Positions 43,964 to 53,015 of a stretch of DNA of 64,000 nucleotides are shown here, piece by piece. Both the position numbers and the translations under genes were made by a program. Location: assembly GCF_023073335.1 (NCBI RefSeq), contig NZ_JADPJG010000004.1, positions 47,238 through 111,237 of the forward strand, in the 5' to 3' direction. Under the pieces are notes generated by a model. The model worked only from the letters and a program-made list of their open reading frames with translations, was not told the origin of the DNA and made no database searches. This stretch comes from Bradyrhizobium sp. 21 (lineage in GTDB: Bacteria; Pseudomonadota; Alphaproteobacteria; Rhizobiales; Xanthobacteraceae). The stretch's first letter is position 1. Each line of letters begins with the position of its first letter.

Positions 43964-44239
43964 ATGGAAATTTGCATTACCTTCGGTGGCAAAAAGCACT
44001 GCTTCTTCCTGCCGCTCTTTCAAATCCCGATCCACTGGGGCAAGCCCGGCCCCGACCCGCACAACTACCCCGCCCTGTTCCAGGATTCCATGATCCTGGC
44101 CGCAGTGGCCAATGTTGCAAAACAGATCACCGACGAGAATGTGCGGAAATCAGTCGAGCAAGGGATCACGGCCGGTTTCCAGGCCGCGCAGAAGCACGCT
44201 GGTCCGGACGTCACGATCAACGCCGTGGCGCGCGGCTGA
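43964..44239 (+). CDS. Hypothetical 91-residue protein
   Basis: 91 residues, preceded by GAGGAGACAGGCT. The N-terminal half is hydrophobic and aromatic with two cysteines and several His/Pro (MEICITFGGKKHCFFLPLF, then IPIHWGKPGPDPHNYP); the C-terminal half is an amphipathic helix (AAVANVAKQITDENVRKSVEQ) ending VAR. There is no signal peptide. Its own palindrome and clear ribosome-binding site support a real, regulated gene. I do not recognise a family. Confidence 0.7.
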   Translation: MEICITFGGKKHCFFLPLFQIPIHWGKPGPDPHNYPALFQDSMILAAVANVAKQITDENVRKSVEQGITAGFQAAQKHAGPDVTINAVARG

Positions 44240-44266
44240 CCGCACGCTGATCACAATGCGCAAGAT

Positions 44267-44292
44267 GTGAGCCGTTCATGCGAGCGGCTCAC
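44267..44292. terminator. Possible bidirectional hairpin between convergent genes
   Basis: 8-base stem GTGAGCCG/CGGCTCAC with a 10-base loop, between the 91-residue gene and the VOC gene; it overlaps the VOC stop codon. There is no T-run on either side. Confidence 0.35.
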
Positions 44293-45254
44293 GCCTTGAG
44301 CAGCCGCACCCGCGTGCCCCAGGGATCGATCGCCTCGACGCCATTCGCAAGCGCCATGACTTGCGCGCCGCCCTTGCGCAGGCGTTCGTCCTGCGCGGCA
44401 AGCAGGTCCGGCTTCTCCGTCACCAGCGAGAACCAGGCGAGGCCCGTCGTCTGGTCATCGCGTTGACCGGCGCCCTGGCTCTGCCAGACGTTCATGCCGA
44501 GGTGATGGTGATAGCGGCCCGACGACAGGAACGCAGCGCCGTTGCGGCTGCGGGTCGGGTCGAGGCCGATCGTGCCGTGGTAAAAGCTCTGCGCCTGCGC
44601 GAGATCGCCGACGCGCAGATGCATGTGGCCGATGCGCATCCCGTCCGGCGCATGGGCATAATCAGGCACGCGCGTATTGGTCAGCGACAGCAGGTCGGGA
44701 ATGTTGAGCTCGTCGGCCGCCATCTTCACGCTGCCCTCGCTCCACTGCCATTGGGAGGGATCGCGGTCGGCATAGACCTCGATGCCGTTGCCTTCGGGAT
44801 CGTCGAGATAGACCGACTCGCTGACGAGGTGATCGGCGAAGCCCGACATCGGCACCCGATGCGAGGCCGCGTGCACCAGCCAGCGCGCGAGGTCCTTGCG
44901 CGTCGGCATCAGGAAGGCGGTATGGTAGAGGCCAGCGGCGTTGCGCGACTCTATCTCGGCATTAGGACGGGCCTCCAGCACCAGCAGCGTGATGCCGGCC
45001 GTGCCGAGCTTCGCGGCCGTGGCCGAACGTTCCATCACGGTGAGCCCGATGACGTCGCGGTAATAGTCCGCGACCTTGTCGAGATTCTTCACCCGCAGCG
45101 TCACCATGCCGACCCGCATCGGCGTGCGGGTGGCATAGGTCGGCCCGCCACCCTGCGGTAAGCCCTCCGCGCGCGCCGCGCCTGCGGCCGCCATTGCGAG
45201 CGAAGTGGCGCCGGCGAGTTGAAGCAAGGTGCGGCGGGTGAGATGGATGGTCAT
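44289..45254 (-). CDS. VOC/extradiol-dioxygenase-like protein with Tat signal
   Basis: 321 residues. The N-terminus has TRRTLLQLAGATSLAMAAAGAARA, a twin-arginine signal, so the folded protein is exported. Four VOC modules follow: MRVGMVTLRVKNLDKVADYY, GLYHTAFLMPTRKDLARWL ending in DDPEGNGIEVY, MRIGHMHLRVGDLAQAQSFY, and GLAWFSLVTEKPDLLA. The layout is that of CatE-type catechol 2,3-dioxygenases, which are normally cytosolic. His in YHTAF and HMHLRV, His in YHHHLG and Glu in GIEVY may bind metal, but the usual ligands at the start and end of the fourth module are missing, so dioxygenase activity is uncertain. Confidence 0.8.
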   Translation of the reverse strand: MTIHLTRRTLLQLAGATSLAMAAAGAARAEGLPQGGGPTYATRTPMRVGMVTLRVKNLDKVADYYRDVIGLTVMERSATAAKLGTAGITLLVLEARPNAEIESRNAAGLYHTAFLMPTRKDLARWLVHAASHRVPMSGFADHLVSESVYLDDPEGNGIEVYADRDPSQWQWSEGSVKMAADELNIPDLLSLTNTRVPDYAHAPDGMRIGHMHLRVGDLAQAQSFYHGTIGLDPTRSRNGAAFLSSGRYHHHLGMNVWQSQGAGQRDDQTTGLAWFSLVTEKPDLLAAQDERLRKGGAQVMALANGVEAIDPWGTRVRLLKA

Positions 45255-45482
45255 CTGTCGGGGCTCGCTGAAAATCGTTGAGGCGGCGTAATTCCCGGAT
45301 TGCTACACGTTCCCGTGAGCGGCTCCCAATCACATGTTCGTCGGCCGTGGTCTTACGGACCAGCTTTCCTTGTCAGCTTTCCCTTGCCAGTTTCCTGGCC
45401 ATCCGGCCAGTTTCGCAATCGGCCGCGACATCCCAGATTGGAGGCAGCTTACAGGAGCTTTGATACCCTGCAGGAGTCTTGC

Positions 45483-46349
45483 ATGACCGACCCCACCCCC
45501 CTGTCCTCACTGTCGTCGGCGCTCGCGGACGTTGTGGCGCGCACTGCGCCGTCCGTCGTCAGCGTCCGTTCGCATCGCTCCCGCGCGACCGGGTTCGTCT
45601 GGAAACCCGGCCTGATCGTCACTGCCGACGAGGCCCTGGCCGACGAGGGCGACGTCGAGATCGGCCTCCCTGACGGCAGCACCGCGGCCGCCACGATCGC
45701 CGGGCGCGACCATACGACGGATATCGCATTGCTGCGCGCCGATACCGTGATGACGCCGGTCAAGCTGGCCGCCACGGTCCCGCCCCTCGGCGCGCTGTCG
45801 GTCGTCATCGCCACCAACCGCGAGACGCCGAGCGCAGCGCTCGGGATGGTGTCGCTGTCCGGCAAGAGCTGGCGCTCCTTGCGCGGCGGCGACATCGACG
45901 CGCGGATCGAGCTCGACGTCGGTCTGCGCTCCAGCCAGCAGGGTGGCCTTGCGGTCGATGCGTCGGGCGACGCTTTCGGCATGGCCGTGCTCGGCCCGCG
46001 GCGTGTGCTGGTGATCCCGACGACGACGATCGAGCGGGTCGCGGCCCAGTTGGAGGCGCGCGGCCGCATTGCACGCGGATATCTCGGCCTCGGGCTGCAG
46101 CCGGTCCGGCTCGACGACGGCGTCGGCGCGATGGTGATGAATGTCGACAAGGCCGGACCTTCCGCCGCGGCCGGCATTCGTCAAGGCGACGTCATCGTCG
46201 CGGTCAACGACCAGAAACTGTCCGGCGTGCGCGCGCTGTTGCGGACGCTGGGCCCGGCGAGCGTCGGTGCGGTGATCGACGTGGCCGCCCGCCGCGGCGG
46301 CGAGCCGGTGAGCTTCAAGGTCACGGTCGGCGAAAGGCCGGAGGCGTGA
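45483..46349 (+). CDS. HtrA/DegP-like pseudoprotease with PDZ domain
   Basis: 288 residues from the ATG at 45483. A trypsin-like domain (1-185) and a PDZ domain (198-285: GYLGLGLQPVRL, AAAGIRQGDVIVAVND) match S1C proteases. The catalytic triad is broken: the His of NNHVV is replaced in TADEAL (Glu50), Asp80 is kept in TTDIALL, and the Ser of GNSGG is replaced in SQQGG (Gln153). No signal peptide is seen. It overlaps the downstream LuxR-type gene by four bases (GTGA), so it may act as a binding or sensing partner of that regulator rather than a protease (inference). Confidence 0.87.
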   Translation: MTDPTPLSSLSSALADVVARTAPSVVSVRSHRSRATGFVWKPGLIVTADEALADEGDVEIGLPDGSTAAATIAGRDHTTDIALLRADTVMTPVKLAATVPPLGALSVVIATNRETPSAALGMVSLSGKSWRSLRGGDIDARIELDVGLRSSQQGGLAVDASGDAFGMAVLGPRRVLVIPTTTIERVAAQLEARGRIARGYLGLGLQPVRLDDGVGAMVMNVDKAGPSAAAGIRQGDVIVAVNDQKLSGVRALLRTLGPASVGAVIDVAARRGGEPVSFKVTVGERPEA

Positions 46350-46717
46350 GCGAGGACACCACGCCCGAGATCGTGCTCGCCTTGGAGATCGACGATCCTG
46401 CGCTTGCCGACCGCCTCGCGACACTGCTCGGCAGTGTCGCGGGGCTTCGCCTTGCTGCGGCCGGCGAGACCGCTGCAGCGACTGTGGTCGCGCGCGACCC
46501 GCGCGTCATGCCGGAGGACATCGCGCTGACGCAGCGCGAGCTCGACGTGCTGGCGCTGATGGCGGAAGGCGCCTCCAACAAGATGATTGCGCGCCGGCTC
46601 GACATCTCCGTGCACACCGTGAAGTTCCATGTCGGCTCATTGCTCGACAAGCTGGATGCGACCGGCCGCACCGATGCGGTGGCGCATGCGGCACGCCGCG
46701 GCGTGATCGAGCTATGA
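46346..46717 (+). CDS. LuxR-type HTH regulator with truncated receiver
   Basis: 123 residues from a GTG start that overlaps the preceding stop. The C-terminal 65 residues are a GerE/LuxR helix-turn-helix (LTQRELDVLALMAEGASNKM, then IARRLDISVHTVKFHVGSLL). The N-terminal 50 residues look like the first part of a receiver (IVLALEIDDPALADRLATLL) but lack the phospho-accepting Asp and the Thr and Lys switch residues, so control is unlikely to be by phosphorylation. Coupling to the pseudoprotease suggests protein-protein control. Its stop codon overlaps that of the convergent histidine kinase by six bases. Confidence 0.88.
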   Translation: MSEDTTPEIVLALEIDDPALADRLATLLGSVAGLRLAAAGETAAATVVARDPRVMPEDIALTQRELDVLALMAEGASNKMIARRLDISVHTVKFHVGSLLDKLDATGRTDAVAHAARRGVIEL

Positions 46718-47782
46718 TGTCGTCGGGAAGCTGAGCCGGACCGTGAGCCCCGGCGCATTGTCATGCAGCGCAATCCCGGCGCCATGGAGGCCGGCAACGG
46801 CAGCGACCAGGCTCAAGCCCAGCCCGTTGCCCGGCGTGTAGCGGCTCTGCTCGAGCCGGTAGAAGCGCTTGAACACGCGATCGCGCTCCTCAGTGGGAAT
46901 GCCCGGACCATCGTCGGCGATTGCGATCGTCGCACCACCGTCGGCCCGGCGGCAGGTGACCGTCACCCGTCCGCCTTTGCAGCCGTGCTTGATCGCGTTG
47001 TCGACGAGATTGGCGATGGCGTCGAACAGCAGGTCGCGATCGCCGGTGATCGCCACCTCGCGATCGCTGCCCAGGCTGAGCCGCGTCGCGACCTGCTCGG
47101 CGGCGGCATCGTAGAGCTCGACGACCTCGCCGGCAATTTCAGCAAGGTTCAGCGTGCGAAACGCGCTGCGGCGGGCGCGGGTCTCGATCTCGGAGATGCG
47201 GGTGATGGAGGCGAACATGCCGAGCACGGCGTCGAGATCGGAGATGGTGTCGCCGATCAGCGCCGCGTCTGCCTCGCTGTTGCGCGGGGTGTGATAGGCC
47301 TTTTCCAGCCGGCCGCGCATGCGCGTCAGCGGCGTGCGCAGATCGTGGGCGACGTTGTCGCTGACCTGCTTGACCTCGCCCATCAGTGTCTCGATGCGGT
47401 CGAGCATCTGGTTGAGGTTCTCGGCGACGCGGTCCCACTCGTCGTGGCTGCCGCGCAAGGGAATGCGCTGGTCGAGGCCGGACATCATGATGGCGCGGCT
47501 GGTGGCGTTGATCTGTTCGATCCTCCCGACCGTGCGCCGCGTCACCAGTACGGCCGCTAGCCCGGCAAGCACGAGCATGAGCACGGCAACCGCGGCCATC
47601 GCGAGCTCGATCATCGCTGTAAAGCCGCTGTGATCGCCGGCATCGCCGGCCCGGCTCTGCACATAGGCGATCGTGCCGAAATAGACATAGGCCATGATCG
47701 CCGCGACGATCAGCCCGAATGCCGCAATGGCGATCAGAGCCAAGCGGAAGGTCGAGGAGCGGAGCGTTTTAACCAGGAGCAC
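46712..47782 (-). CDS. Sensor histidine kinase (HAMP, HisKA, HATPase)
   Basis: 356 residues: membrane helix (13-34), a short periplasmic loop of about 25 residues, second helix (57-80), a HAMP linker, the HisKA box with His146 in NVAHDLRTPLTR, and the ATPase boxes NLVDNAIKHG, DDGPGIP and GNGLGLSL. The very small external loop suggests sensing within or near the membrane. It follows the OmpR-type regulator with a 14-base overlap on the minus strand, so they form one two-component system. Confidence 0.93.
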   Translation of the reverse strand: MLLVKTLRSSTFRLALIAIAAFGLIVAAIMAYVYFGTIAYVQSRAGDAGDHSGFTAMIELAMAAVAVLMLVLAGLAAVLVTRRTVGRIEQINATSRAIMMSGLDQRIPLRGSHDEWDRVAENLNQMLDRIETLMGEVKQVSDNVAHDLRTPLTRMRGRLEKAYHTPRNSEADAALIGDTISDLDAVLGMFASITRISEIETRARRSAFRTLNLAEIAGEVVELYDAAAEQVATRLSLGSDREVAITGDRDLLFDAIANLVDNAIKHGCKGGRVTVTCRRADGGATIAIADDGPGIPTEERDRVFKRFYRLEQSRYTPGNGLGLSLVAAVAGLHGAGIALHDNAPGLTVRLSFPTTS

Positions 47783-48461
47783 GGAGACAATATCCGATGC
47801 CGCGGATGGTGTGGATCAGCGGATAGGCCTGGGCATCGTCGACCTTGCGGCGGACGCGCCCCACATAGACGTCGATGATGTTGGTGGAGGGATCGAAGTG
47901 CAGGTCCCAGACATGCTGGAGCAGCATCGCGCGGGAGACGACGCGCCCCTCGTTGCGGACGAGATATTCGAGCAGCTGGAATTCCCGCGGCAATAGCGGA
48001 ATCTTCCGGCCGCGGCGACTCGCGTTGCGCGCGATCAGGTCGATGGCGAGGTCGCCGACCCGCAGAAGCGTTTCCTTGGCAACGGTCTCGCTGCGGCGGC
48101 CGAGCGCTTCCAGCCGCGCCAGCAACTCTGTGAAGGAGAACGGCTTGACGAGATAGTCGTCGCCGCCGGCGCGCAGGCCACGCACGCGGTCGTCGACCTC
48201 GCCGAGCGCGGAGATAATCAGGAACGGCGCGGCGATGCCGCCGTCGCGCAATTGCCGCATCACGCTGATGCCGTCGATGTCGGGCAGCATGCGGTCGATG
48301 GTGATCACGGCATAGTCGCGCGCGGCGCCGTGGCTCAGGGCTTCGCGCCCGTTAGCTGCGAGATCGACGTCGTAGCCGGAGGTCGTCAGCTCCTCGACAA
48401 GCTGGCCAGCGGTTTCCGGATCGTCCTCGACGACCAGGATGCGGCGGTGACCTCCGGTCAT
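47769..48461 (-). CDS. OmpR/PhoB family response regulator
   Basis: 230 residues: receiver domain with acidic pair EDD near residues 12-14, phospho-acceptor Asp56 (ITIDRMLPD) and Lys in LVKPFS, then a winged-helix domain (IPLLPREFQLLEYLVRNEGR, and the recognition helix in NIIDVYVGRVRRKVD). It is first in the operon with its kinase. Its target is unknown; the divergent neighbour is the Gly/His-rich secreted protein gene direction-wise downstream of 48561. Confidence 0.93.
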   Translation of the reverse strand: MTGGHRRILVVEDDPETAGQLVEELTTSGYDVDLAANGREALSHGAARDYAVITIDRMLPDIDGISVMRQLRDGGIAAPFLIISALGEVDDRVRGLRAGGDDYLVKPFSFTELLARLEALGRRSETVAKETLLRVGDLAIDLIARNASRRGRKIPLLPREFQLLEYLVRNEGRVVSRAMLLQHVWDLHFDPSTNIIDVYVGRVRRKVDDAQAYPLIHTIRGIGYCLRAPG

Positions 48462-48561
48462 GACAAACTCCGCGCGACGATCGCCACCAGACTATCCCGT
48501 TCCGGGGCTGAGCGGAACCGCCCGATGGCGATCGCGACAATGGTGCGGTACGGCGATGCGA

Positions 48562-49026
48562 CTACCAGTAGTCTCCGCACACATTGACCCATTGCCACCC
48601 ATAGGGCGTCAAGCTCCTGCGCCAGCAACCGTCATTGTAGCCGGCGTAATAGTAGGGCGCGCCGAAGACGGCGAAACGCCGGAAATGATGGTGGTGGAAG
48701 AAGGCGTGGTGGCCGTGCCAGCCGGCACCCGCAAAGCGTGGTCCGATCGCGGCATGCGCGAAGCGGGCCCCGCCAAACGCTGGCCCGCCGGCATGGGCGA
48801 AGCGCGCGCCGCCCATGCCGCCGACATGCATGCCGCCGAAGCCGCCGGCGTGCATGCCACCGCCGCCAAAATGCCCGCCACCGCCAAAGCCGCCATGACC
48901 CCCGCCGCCGAAACCACCACCGTGGCCGCCGCCCCCGCCTCCACCTCGAGCTAGAACCGGTGAAGCGAGCGCCATCGCTGCGGCGATTGTCACCGCGGTG
49001 AGGCCCTTGAGAAGCCTGTTGTTCAT
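48562..49026 (-). CDS. Gly/His-rich secreted protein
   Basis: 154 residues from the ATG at 49026 (MNNRLLKGLTAVTIAAAMAL), a signal peptide with cleavage near VLA. The mature part is Gly-rich (HGGGFGGGGHGGFGGGGHFGG), then has repeated GARFAHA and a His cluster (HGHHAFFHHHHFRRF), and ends with an aromatic Tyr/Trp segment with two cysteines (CWRRSLTPYGWQWVNVCGDY). This C-terminal layout is common in rhizobial small secreted proteins. The His cluster may bind metal (inference). No function is known to me. Confidence 0.75.
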   Translation of the reverse strand: MNNRLLKGLTAVTIAAAMALASPVLARGGGGGGGHGGGFGGGGHGGFGGGGHFGGGGMHAGGFGGMHVGGMGGARFAHAGGPAFGGARFAHAAIGPRFAGAGWHGHHAFFHHHHFRRFAVFGAPYYYAGYNDGCWRRSLTPYGWQWVNVCGDYW

Positions 49027-49195
49027 CGAAGCATCCTCCATGCAGCGCGGCGACACGCCTGCCGCGCCAGGAGGATCAAATGAGAGGAAGGGACAGGCAC
49101 CTTCAACTTACAAACGCGCCAGATTCTGACGCGGAAGTTAGGGAGGCGGTGCTCTCTCGCTCCCTCGCCCCTTTCTTACGGGGAGAGGTTAAGAG

Positions 49196-51532
49196 TCACG
49201 CGCGCTTGCCGCCGTTCTTCTCCGCTGCGCGGCGCAGCGCTTCGGCGAGGGCGCCGCCGGCGGAGGATTCCTGTTGGCGCGGTGCCGACGAGGTCATGCG
49301 GGCGGGTTTGCGCGAGCTGTTGTCGCGCTGCATGCCGGGCGCATCCTTGTTGGAGCCGACCTCGTCGTCGAGGCGCAGGGTCAGGGAGATGCGCTTGCGG
49401 GCGACCTCGAAGTCCAGCACCTTCACCTTGACGATGTCGCCGGGCTTCACCACCTCGCGCGGATCCTTGATGTAGGTCTTGGACATCGCCGAGATGTGCA
49501 CGAGGCCGTCCTGGTGCACGCCGATGTCGACAAAGGCGCCGAAGGCGGCGACGTTGGTCACGGTGCCCTCGAGGATCATGCCCTTTTTGAGATGCTTGAT
49601 CTCCTCGACGCCGTCCATGAACACCGCGGCCTTGAACGCCGGTCGCGGGTCGCGGCCGGGCTTCTCGAGCTCGCGCAGGATGTCGGTGACGGTCGGCAGA
49701 CCAAACGTCTCGTCGACGAAATCCTTCGGCTTCAGCGTGCGCACGATCTCGCTGCTGCCGATCAGCGCCTTGATGTCGCTCTTGGTGGCGCTGAGAATCC
49801 GCCGCACGACGGGATAAGCTTCCGGATGCACGCCGGAGGCATCGAGCGGATCCTCGCCGCCGAGGATGCGCAGGAAGCCAGCGCACTGCTCGAACGCCTT
49901 GGGCCCGAGCCGCGGCACCTCCTTCAGCGCCTTGCGCGACTTGAACGGGCCGTTGGCGTCGCGGTGTGCCACGATGCTCTGGGCAAGGCCGGAGCCCACG
50001 CCCGACACGCGCGCCAGCAGCGGTGCGGAAGCGGTGTTGACGTCGACGCCGACGGCGTTCACGCAGTCTTCGACCACGGCGTCAAGCGATTTTGCAAGCT
50101 TGGCCTGGCCGAGGTCGTGCTGATACTGGCCGACGCCGATCGCCTTGGGCTCGATCTTGACCAGCTCGGCGAGCGGATCCTGGAGCCTCCGTGCGATCGA
50201 GACCGCGCCGCGCAGGGTGACGTCGAGGCCCGGCAATTCCTCCGAGGCGAAAGCCGAGGCCGAATAGACCGAGGCGCCCGCTTCCGACACCACGATCTTG
50301 GTCATCTTCAGCTCGGCCAGGCCCTTGACGAGATCGGCCGCGAGCTTGTCGGTCTCGCGCGAGGCGGTGCCGTTGCCGATCGCGATCAGCTCGACGCGAT
50401 GTTTCAGCGCGAGCTTGCCGAGGATCGCCAGCGCCTCGTTCCACTGCCGCTGCGGCTCGTGCGGATAGATCACGGCGGTATCGACGACCTTGCCGGTCGC
50501 GTCGGTGACGGCGACCTTGACGCCGGTGCGGAAGCCGGGATCGAGCCCCATGGTGACGCGGGTGCCAGCGGGCGCGGCGAGCAGGAGGTCGCGCAAATTG
50601 GAGGCGAACACGCGCACGGCCTCGGTCTCGGCCGCATTCCACAGCCGCATCCGCAAATCGATGTTGAGATGCACCTGGATCTTGGTGCGCCAGGCCCAGC
50701 GCACGGTGTCGATCAGCCAGCGGTCGCCGGCGCGCTTGAGGTCCGCGATGCCGAACCGCTTCATGATCTTCAGTTCATAGGCGCTCGGCACACCGGGCGG
50801 CGACACCTCGATCTCGGCCTGCATTTGCAGGTCGAGGATCTCTTCCTTCTCGCCGCGGAACATCGCGAGGATACGGTGCGAGGGCAGCTTGGTCAGCGGC
50901 TCGGAGAACTCGAAATAGTCGGCGAACTTTTCGCCCTCGGTCTTCTTTCCCTCGCGCACCTTGGAGGCCATGCGCGCATTGGTCCACATCTCCTCGCGCA
51001 GGGCCCCGATCAAATCGGCGTCCTCGTCGAAACGTTCGACCAGGATGGCGCGGGCGCCGTCCAGCGCGGCAGCGGCATCGGCGACGCCTTTCTCGGCGTT
51101 GACATAGCTTTCGGCCACGACCTTGGGATCGTTCGTGGGCTCCGCCATGAGCTGATTGGCGAGCGGCTCGAGGCCGGCTTCCTTGGCAATCTCGGCCTTG
51201 GTGCGGCGCTTCGGCTTGAACGGCAGATAGATGTCTTCGAGGCGGGCTTTGCTGTCGGCGGCGAGGATGGAGGCTTCGAGTGCGGCATCGAGCTTGCCCT
51301 GCTCGCGGACCGATTCGAGGATGGCCTTGCGGCGGTCTTCGAGCTCGCGCAGGTAACCCAGGCGCTCCTCCAGGGTGCGCAATTGCGCGTCGTCGAGCGC
51401 ACCGGTCGCTTCCTTGCGGTAGCGCGCGATGAAGGGAACCGTGGCGCCGCCGTCGAGCAGCGTCACCGTCGCCTCGACCTGCTCCGCTCGGACCCCAAGC
51501 TCCTGCGCAATTTTCTGGTTGATGTTTGCCAC
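49196..51532 (-). CDS. tex: Tex family RNA-binding protein
   Basis: 778 residues, the standard Tex length. It has the N-terminal helical Tex domain ([18 protein letters not shown]), a YqgF/RNase H-like domain ([14 protein letters not shown]), helix-hairpin-helix segments ([20 protein letters not shown]) and a C-terminal S1 RNA-binding domain ([20 protein letters not shown]). The tail of 40 residues is polar and Ala/Arg-rich. Tex is a cytosolic nucleic-acid-binding protein involved in transcription and stress. A partial family D repeat abuts the stop codon. Confidence 0.95.
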   Translation of the reverse strand: MANINQKIAQELGVRAEQVEATVTLLDGGATVPFIARYRKEATGALDDAQLRTLEERLGYLRELEDRRKAILESVREQGKLDAALEASILAADSKARLEDIYLPFKPKRRTKAEIAKEAGLEPLANQLMAEPTNDPKVVAESYVNAEKGVADAAAALDGARAILVERFDEDADLIGALREEMWTNARMASKVREGKKTEGEKFADYFEFSEPLTKLPSHRILAMFRGEKEEILDLQMQAEIEVSPPGVPSAYELKIMKRFGIADLKRAGDRWLIDTVRWAWRTKIQVHLNIDLRMRLWNAAETEAVRVFASNLRDLLLAAPAGTRVTMGLDPGFRTGVKVAVTDATGKVVDTAVIYPHEPQRQWNEALAILGKLALKHRVELIAIGNGTASRETDKLAADLVKGLAELKMTKIVVSEAGASVYSASAFASEELPGLDVTLRGAVSIARRLQDPLAELVKIEPKAIGVGQYQHDLGQAKLAKSLDAVVEDCVNAVGVDVNTASAPLLARVSGVGSGLAQSIVAHRDANGPFKSRKALKEVPRLGPKAFEQCAGFLRILGGEDPLDASGVHPEAYPVVRRILSATKSDIKALIGSSEIVRTLKPKDFVDETFGLPTVTDILRELEKPGRDPRPAFKAAVFMDGVEEIKHLKKGMILEGTVTNVAAFGAFVDIGVHQDGLVHISAMSKTYIKDPREVVKPGDIVKVKVLDFEVARKRISLTLRLDDEVGSNKDAPGMQRDNSSRKPARMTSSAPRQQESSAGGALAEALRRAAEKNGGKRA

Positions 51533-51777
51533 GCGAGAATCCCTCTATCCAAGCACGCACCGCGGGGCGAACCACCGGCTGCGGGACGCCGCTTATGGAC
51601 CAACCGGGGTTGATTCATCAAGGTACCGCGGACGACCGTCGACAGGGGATTTTTTGTTGAAGCGATGTGATCTCGCCACATTCGTGGGGGTGTCGGCGCG
51701 TCGCTTGTGGCTTGACAGATGCCGCTGTTCCACGGCTGGTTGAGCCGCCGGACCACCGAACTGCTTATGAGGACTCA

Positions 51778-52890
51778 ATGCGGACGACATCGGTCGGCGT
51801 CTTCAAAGTCGCCACCAAGGGCCCCGGCGACGTCTCCGGCCTCATGGCCATGATCGGCTCGGGCACGATCGATCCAAAGACGATTCTGGCCATCCTCGGC
51901 AAGACCGAGGGCAATGGCGGCGTCAACGACTTTACCCGGGAATATGCCGTCGCCGCGCTGTGCACGGCGCTGGCGCCGCAGCTCGGCCTGTCGCCGCACG
52001 AGGTCGAGCAGCGCATCGCTTTCGTCATGTCGGGCGGCACCGAGGGCGTACTCAGCCCGCACATCACCGTGTTCACGCGCCAGGACGTCCCGCAGCGGCC
52101 GGCAGGCATCGCAGGCAAGCGGCTGAGCATCGGCATGGCGCACACCCGCGATTTCCTGCCTGAAGAGCTCGGCCGCTCCGCACAGATCACGGAGACAGCC
52201 AGGGCCGTGAAGGCGGCAGTGGAGGATGCCGGTATCACCGACCCCGCCGACGTCCATTTCGTGCAGATCAAGTGCCCACTGCTCACCAGCGATCGCATCG
52301 AAGCGGCAAACGCGCGTGGCAACAAGACGGCCACGACCAGCGCTTACAGCTCGATGGCCTATTCGCGCGGCGCCTCCGCGCTCGGAGTTGCGGTCGCGCT
52401 CGGCGAGATCGCAACTGACGTCCGCGACGACGACGTATTACGGCGCTACGATTTGTTCTCGAAGGTGGCCTCGACCTCGTCCGGGATCGAGCTGATGCAC
52501 AACGTCGTCATCGTGCTCGGCAACTCGGCGGCGTCAGCGAGCGAATGCGAGATCGGGCATGCCGTGATGAGCGATGCCATCGATTCCGCCGCAGTCATGT
52601 CCGCGCTGAACAGCGTTGGGCTCGGCATCGCGCCGCAGGTAACCGCGGGCCGCGAGCTCGTCAACATCTTCGCCAAGGCCGAGGCCTCGCCTGGTGGCAG
52701 CGTGCGCGGCTTCCGCCACACCATGCTGGAAGACACCGACATCAGCTCGACTCGCCACGCCCGCGCGGCGGTCGGTGGCTTGATTGCCGGCCTCGCCGGC
52801 ACCGGCGCGGTCTACGTCTCCGGCGGCGCCGAGCACCAGGGCCCCGCCGGCGGCGGGCCGATCGCGGCAATCGCAAAGCTCTCGAATTGA
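51778..52890 (+). CDS. Cyanuric acid amidohydrolase (AtzD/TrzD/barbiturase family)
   Basis: 370 residues from the ATG at 51778, with AGGA just upstream. Three homologous repeats of this rare ring-opening fold are visible through their Ser/Lys and Gly-rich motifs: VMSGGTEGVLSPH, TTSAYSSMAYSRGASALG, and YVSGGAEHQGPAGGGP at the C-terminus. It hydrolyses cyanuric acid to carboxybiuret, which decarboxylates to biuret; barbiturase is the alternative in the same family. An amidase-signature gene follows after 125 bases on the same strand, but no biuret or allophanate hydrolase is recognised. Confidence 0.92.
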   Translation: MRTTSVGVFKVATKGPGDVSGLMAMIGSGTIDPKTILAILGKTEGNGGVNDFTREYAVAALCTALAPQLGLSPHEVEQRIAFVMSGGTEGVLSPHITVFTRQDVPQRPAGIAGKRLSIGMAHTRDFLPEELGRSAQITETARAVKAAVEDAGITDPADVHFVQIKCPLLTSDRIEAANARGNKTATTSAYSSMAYSRGASALGVAVALGEIATDVRDDDVLRRYDLFSKVASTSSGIELMHNVVIVLGNSAASASECEIGHAVMSDAIDSAAVMSALNSVGLGIAPQVTAGRELVNIFAKAEASPGGSVRGFRHTMLEDTDISSTRHARAAVGGLIAGLAGTGAVYVSGGAEHQGPAGGGPIAAIAKLSN

Positions 52891-53015
52891 TGCGTGCGCA
52901 TGCAATGCGGGATTACCTCTCCATCCGGCGCAACCCTGCCCTTCGCGCCGCCTCAGTTGATTAAAATGTTCCTGTGCGAAACTAAGGTGGCGCCGCACGA
53001 AGAGGTTTGGATCGC

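Noticed and set aside
48562..49026. Regular GGNGGN-like periodicity that could be taken for a repeat array or CRISPR
   Set aside because: It is codon-level repetition of a Gly-rich protein; spacers and direct repeats of constant length are absent.
49274..51613. A 779-codon open frame on the plus strand
   Set aside because: Antisense shadow of tex, which is complete with all family motifs.
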